NCBI GenBank assembly: GCA_002718515.1 | Contig: PBEX01000008.1 | Span: forward strand, 22,597 to 40,035 | Length of the DNA stretch: 17,439 nt | Reading direction: 5' to 3' | Source of the DNA: Phycisphaerae bacterium | GTDB taxonomy: Bacteria > Planctomycetota > Phycisphaerae > Phycisphaerales > SM1A02 | Part shown: in pieces, positions 15,017 through 17,439 of the stretch | Position numbering within the stretch: position 1 is the first letter of the stretch | How the letters are laid out: each line of letters begins with the position of its first letter | The notes under the pieces: model-generated | Databases searched by the model: none | The model's input: the letters and a program-made list of their open reading frames with translations, nothing else | Told to the model about the DNA's origin: nothing | Position numbers and translations under genes: made by a program

Positions 15017-15984
15017 TGGAGATTCTCCTTTCCAACCCAAGGGGATTCTGCGCTGGTGTTCGTATCGCAATCGAGATTGTTGACCAGACGCTTGACGCGC
15101 TAGAAGAGCATGAAGATTTGTATGTCTACCATGAGATTGTTCACAATAGACATGTTGTGGAGCGATTACGTGAACGTGGCGCTATTTTTGTTGAATCGAT
15201 AGATGAAGTGCCCACGGGTCAACCTGTTGTTTTTAGTGCTCATGGCGTCAGCCCACAAGTTAAATCCGATGCTCGAGATCGAAAACTCATTTCAATTGAT
15301 GCCACGTGCCCTCTTGTGACGAAAGTCCATGCTGAAGCAGTACGTTATGCAAAACGTGGCTGGCAGATACTGCTCATTGGGCACAAGAATCACCAAGAAG
15401 TCATTGGCACTTACGGAGAAGCACCTGACGCTATTCAAATTGTCGAGTCACCAGAAGACATCGTTAATCTTGAAATCATTGACGAACATAAACTCGTCTA
15501 TCTAACCCAGACAACATTGAGTATCGATGACGCTGAACTCATCATTAACGCGCTCAAAGAAGCTTTTCCTCATATCAATGCACCTCCAAGCGATGACATC
15601 TGTTACGCAACGACGAACAGACAACTTGCTGTAAGAGAACAAGCAAATGATGTTGATTTAGTACTCGTTGTTGGGTCAGACAACAGTTCAAATAGCTTGC
15701 GGCTCACTGAAATTGCAAATGCAGTCGACACGCCGTCTTTCCTTATCGATGATGTATCCATGCTTAAACCTGAGTGGCTTGAAGGCGTTGAGTCGGTGCT
15801 GGTTACTGCAGGGGCAAGTGCCCCTGAACGACTCGTCAAGGAACTCGTCTTGCATCTCGTCGAAGAGTACGATGGTGTTGCACCAGATGACATAGAGTTT
15901 GATGAAGGCATGTCGTTTTCAATGCCAGCTTCTTTTAAATCATTCATTGCATCAAAACTCACTGTCGAAGGTGAAGAACAGTGA
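15016..15984 (+). CDS. ispH: 4-hydroxy-3-methylbut-2-enyl diphosphate reductase
   Basis: IspH (LytB) is the last enzyme of the MEP pathway. It reduces HMBPP to isopentenyl and dimethylallyl diphosphate with a [4Fe-4S] cluster. The 322 residues carry the three cluster cysteines at 12 (NPRGFCAGVRIAIE), 98 (DATCPLVTKVH) and 196 (DICYATTNRQ). Active-site segments are also present: EIVHNRHVVERL, SAHGVSP, GHKNHQEVIGT (catalytic Glu), LTQTTLS and VVGSDNSSNSLRL. An essential housekeeping gene, it shares one base (TAATG) with the peptidase stop and overlaps rlmN by 4 bases. Its start is thus likely re-initiated by ribosomes finishing the peptidase gene. No other MEP gene is in the window. Confidence 0.97.
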   Translation: MEILLSNPRGFCAGVRIAIEIVDQTLDALEEHEDLYVYHEIVHNRHVVERLRERGAIFVESIDEVPTGQPVVFSAHGVSPQVKSDARDRKLISIDATCPLVTKVHAEAVRYAKRGWQILLIGHKNHQEVIGTYGEAPDAIQIVESPEDIVNLEIIDEHKLVYLTQTTLSIDDAELIINALKEAFPHINAPPSDDICYATTNRQLAVREQANDVDLVLVVGSDNSSNSLRLTEIANAVDTPSFLIDDVSMLKPEWLEGVESVLVTAGASAPERLVKELVLHLVEEYDGVAPDDIEFDEGMSFSMPASFKSFIASKLTVEGEEQ

Positions 15985-17033
15985 GTACACGAGATGCTCA
16001 GCACGCACTTGAGTTGTTTCCCCGTGACACAGACGGTCTTTTTGCTGAACTTGGCTTGCCTCAATATGTCAGCAAACAACTCTTAGACTGGGTTTACAAA
16101 AAGCAAGTTCAGTCCGTAGAAGAGATGTCGAATATCCGCAAAGTTGTTCGTGAGCGATTATCAGAAGCACTTGAGTTTAGAAAAGGCAAACTCGTAAAGA
16201 CTCAAAACGCTTCCGACGGCACTCGGAAACATCTCCTTGAGTGGGAGTCTCCTGAAAAGAGAACCGAAACCGTCATGATTCCCGCAAAGGCTAGAAGGAC
16301 TGCTTGCGTTTCAAGTCAAGTTGGCTGTCCGGTTGGATGCACATTTTGCGCTTCTGGACTTGAAGGTCTAGGAGGCAACTTGTCTGCTGGGCAAATTGTT
16401 GAACAAGTCGTCTCGCTCGGTGCTGACGAAATCACAAACATTGTTTTTATGGGTATGGGTGAACCGCTATCTAATTATCAAAATGTGACTCGTGCAATAA
16501 GAATCTTAAACGCACCTTGGGGACTTGGAATAGGTGCTAGAAAGATAACGGTTTCAACAGTAGGACTTCCAGCAGCAATTGAAAAGTTGGCAAAGTTTGA
16601 GATTCCCGTAACCCTTGCATTGAGTTTACATGCACCCAATGATGACATCCGTAAAGAGCTCATCCCGTGGGCGAAGTTTGCGACAATCAAAGAGATCCTT
16701 AAAGCTTGTGACACATATTTTAAAGCAACAGGAAGAGAGATTACTCTCGAATACTTGCTCTTGCACAAAGTCAATGACAGGACCGCGCATGCAAAAGAAC
16801 TTGCTGCTCTCTGCAAAACGCTGAGGTGCAATGTTAATCTCATTCGTTACAACGAAGTTCCTGATTTGCCATTTGAAAGGCCACAAACTGAGCAAGTCAG
16901 AAGATTTCAAGAAACGCTTGCAAGCGCTGGTGTTAACTCACACATCAGAGCAAGTAGAGGCAGAGATATTGCTGCTGCGTGCGGGCAACTTAAAAGACAA
17001 CACATCACTCCTTCGATTGGAGAATCGAGTTAA
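15981..17033 (+). CDS. rlmN: Dual-specificity 23S rRNA A2503 / tRNA A37 C2-methyltransferase
   Basis: This radical-SAM enzyme makes 2-methyladenosine in 23S rRNA and in some tRNAs. The 350 residues hold the cluster motif C-x3-C-x2-C (CPVGCTFC, Cys116/120/123). Both catalytic cysteines of the RlmN mechanism are present: Cys109 (TACVSSQVG), which forms the RNA adduct, and Cys334 (AAACGQL), which becomes methylated. FMGMGEPLSNY, STVGLP and LSLHAPND are also diagnostic. The Cys334 site and the overall sequence separate it from mere Cfr-like relatives only in part, but rRNA methylation as housekeeping fits best. The start is GTG; AAGGTGA at 15968-15974 is a strong ribosome site 6 bases upstream. 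The last 29 bases overlap a convergent gene. Confidence 0.95.
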   Translation: MSTRDAQHALELFPRDTDGLFAELGLPQYVSKQLLDWVYKKQVQSVEEMSNIRKVVRERLSEALEFRKGKLVKTQNASDGTRKHLLEWESPEKRTETVMIPAKARRTACVSSQVGCPVGCTFCASGLEGLGGNLSAGQIVEQVVSLGADEITNIVFMGMGEPLSNYQNVTRAIRILNAPWGLGIGARKITVSTVGLPAAIEKLAKFEIPVTLALSLHAPNDDIRKELIPWAKFATIKEILKACDTYFKATGREITLEYLLLHKVNDRTAHAKELAALCKTLRCNVNLIRYNEVPDLPFERPQTEQVRRFQETLASAGVNSHIRASRGRDIAAACGQLKRQHITPSIGESS

Positions 17034-17439
17034 GTTCTTCTTCAGTGAGATGGTGCAATGTGCCATTTAACGCATGTTTTTGTAAGACTGCGAATCTGTT
17101 TTGCCAATCTCCGTAAGCACTTGGTGTCGACGAAGCTTCAATAGCTGCATCAAGCAAAAGCGTTCTCAACTTTTTATCTTGCGTACTGCCACGCCACTTG
17201 AGTGGTATGACTGAATCAAACAACGAAACAAAAACTGCTGACCAATCACTCGACCTTACATCTACTCTCAACGACCAATTCCAAATCTGCAAACGTATTC
17301 TCGTGAGATAACGACGAGCAATTTCGTCGCCCCGAGCATGACGGATATTGAGCATTGTGTGAATCTTTTTTCGAATCTCAGGACTTCGTGATAGTTTTGC
17401 TAAATAGATTGGATCACGAACAAGAATTGCTTCAGCGAG
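17005..17439 (-). CDS. Unrecognised protein, C-terminal part only
   Basis: The frame is open from the right edge of the window to a stop at 17005-17007, giving 144 residues of an incomplete protein. It begins LAEAILVRDPIYLAKLSRSP and is rich in Arg, Leu and Ser. It looks soluble and mostly helical; no signal peptide, membrane segment or catalytic motif is visible. Its C-terminal end (LHHLTEEELNSILQSKE) overlaps the end of rlmN by 29 bases in the opposite direction. The long open frame through the edge, and the lack of any plus-strand alternative there, support it as a real gene. An internal ATG at 17355 is probably not the start, because the frame and its composition continue upstream of it. 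I do not recognise the family. Confidence 0.65.
   Translation of the reverse strand, partial: LAEAILVRDPIYLAKLSRSPEIRKKIHTMLNIRHARGDEIARRYLTRIRLQIWNWSLRVDVRSSDWSAVFVSLFDSVIPLKWRGSTQDKKLRTLLLDAAIEASSTPSAYGDWQNRFAVLQKHALNGTLHHLTEEELNSILQSKE

Noticed and set aside
15603..16079. Reverse-strand frame of 158 codons opposite ispH and rlmN
   Set aside because: It is Ser/Thr-rich shadow sequence spanning the junction of two well-identified forward genes.
1..17439. tRNA, rRNA, riboswitch, CRISPR, insertion sequence or phage genes
   Set aside because: I found no cloverleaf with a T-loop, no spaced repeat array, no transposase and no recognisable riboswitch core; absence by eye is not proof.

Overview
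The window looks like chromosome of a planctomycete, most likely a Phycisphaerae-type bacterium of moderate GC content. The evidence is a secreted FG-GAP protein with Asp/Asn-rich 'NGNGIPDECE'-type calcium repeats, a dockerin-like domain and a 'GACC...C...C' tail; a lysine-rich HU-like protein; a MurQ with the AGGTTP loop; and further dockerin-like tails between genes. No insertion sequence, phage gene, CRISPR array, rRNA or tRNA was recognised. Taxonomy is inferred from protein style, not from a marker gene.

Layout. 1-260 (-): 5' end of a nucleotide-sugar dehydrogenase. 261-560: divergent intergenic region. 561-911 (+): HU-like DNA-binding protein, closed by a strong intrinsic terminator at 933-963. 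993-2786 (+): murQ and a PfkB-family kinase, a likely amino-sugar recycling pair. 2788-5272 (-): a transglutaminase-like protein and a multi-pass membrane protein, separated by about 190 bases holding two decayed dockerin-like tails in opposite orientations. 5312-6814 (+): hutH. 6823-9091 (-): an FG-GAP/dockerin protein interrupted by one in-frame TAG, and a VOC-fold protein. 9171-17033 (+): six genes overlapping end to end: hutU, hutI, map, a prolyl oligopeptidase, ispH and rlmN. 17005-17439 (-): 3' part of an unrecognised gene.

How the genes work together. HutH, HutU and HutI take histidine through urocanate and imidazolonepropionate to formiminoglutamate. The enzyme for the last step (HutG or HutF) is not present. 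Map and the prolyl oligopeptidase would release amino acids from peptides, so the hut-map-pop stretch reads as amino-acid salvage, with two housekeeping genes (isoprenoid synthesis, rRNA/tRNA methylation) at its end.

The two most interesting signals are these. (1) A single TAG codon sits exactly where the conserved Trp of the first dockerin half-repeat should be; the frame stays open through the second half-repeat and a Cys-rich tail. (2) A -10-like TANNNT box lies 6-8 bases before the start codon of six genes, with no Shine-Dalgarno sequence, suggesting leaderless transcripts. Genes inside the overlapping run more often carry Shine-Dalgarno-like sequences.
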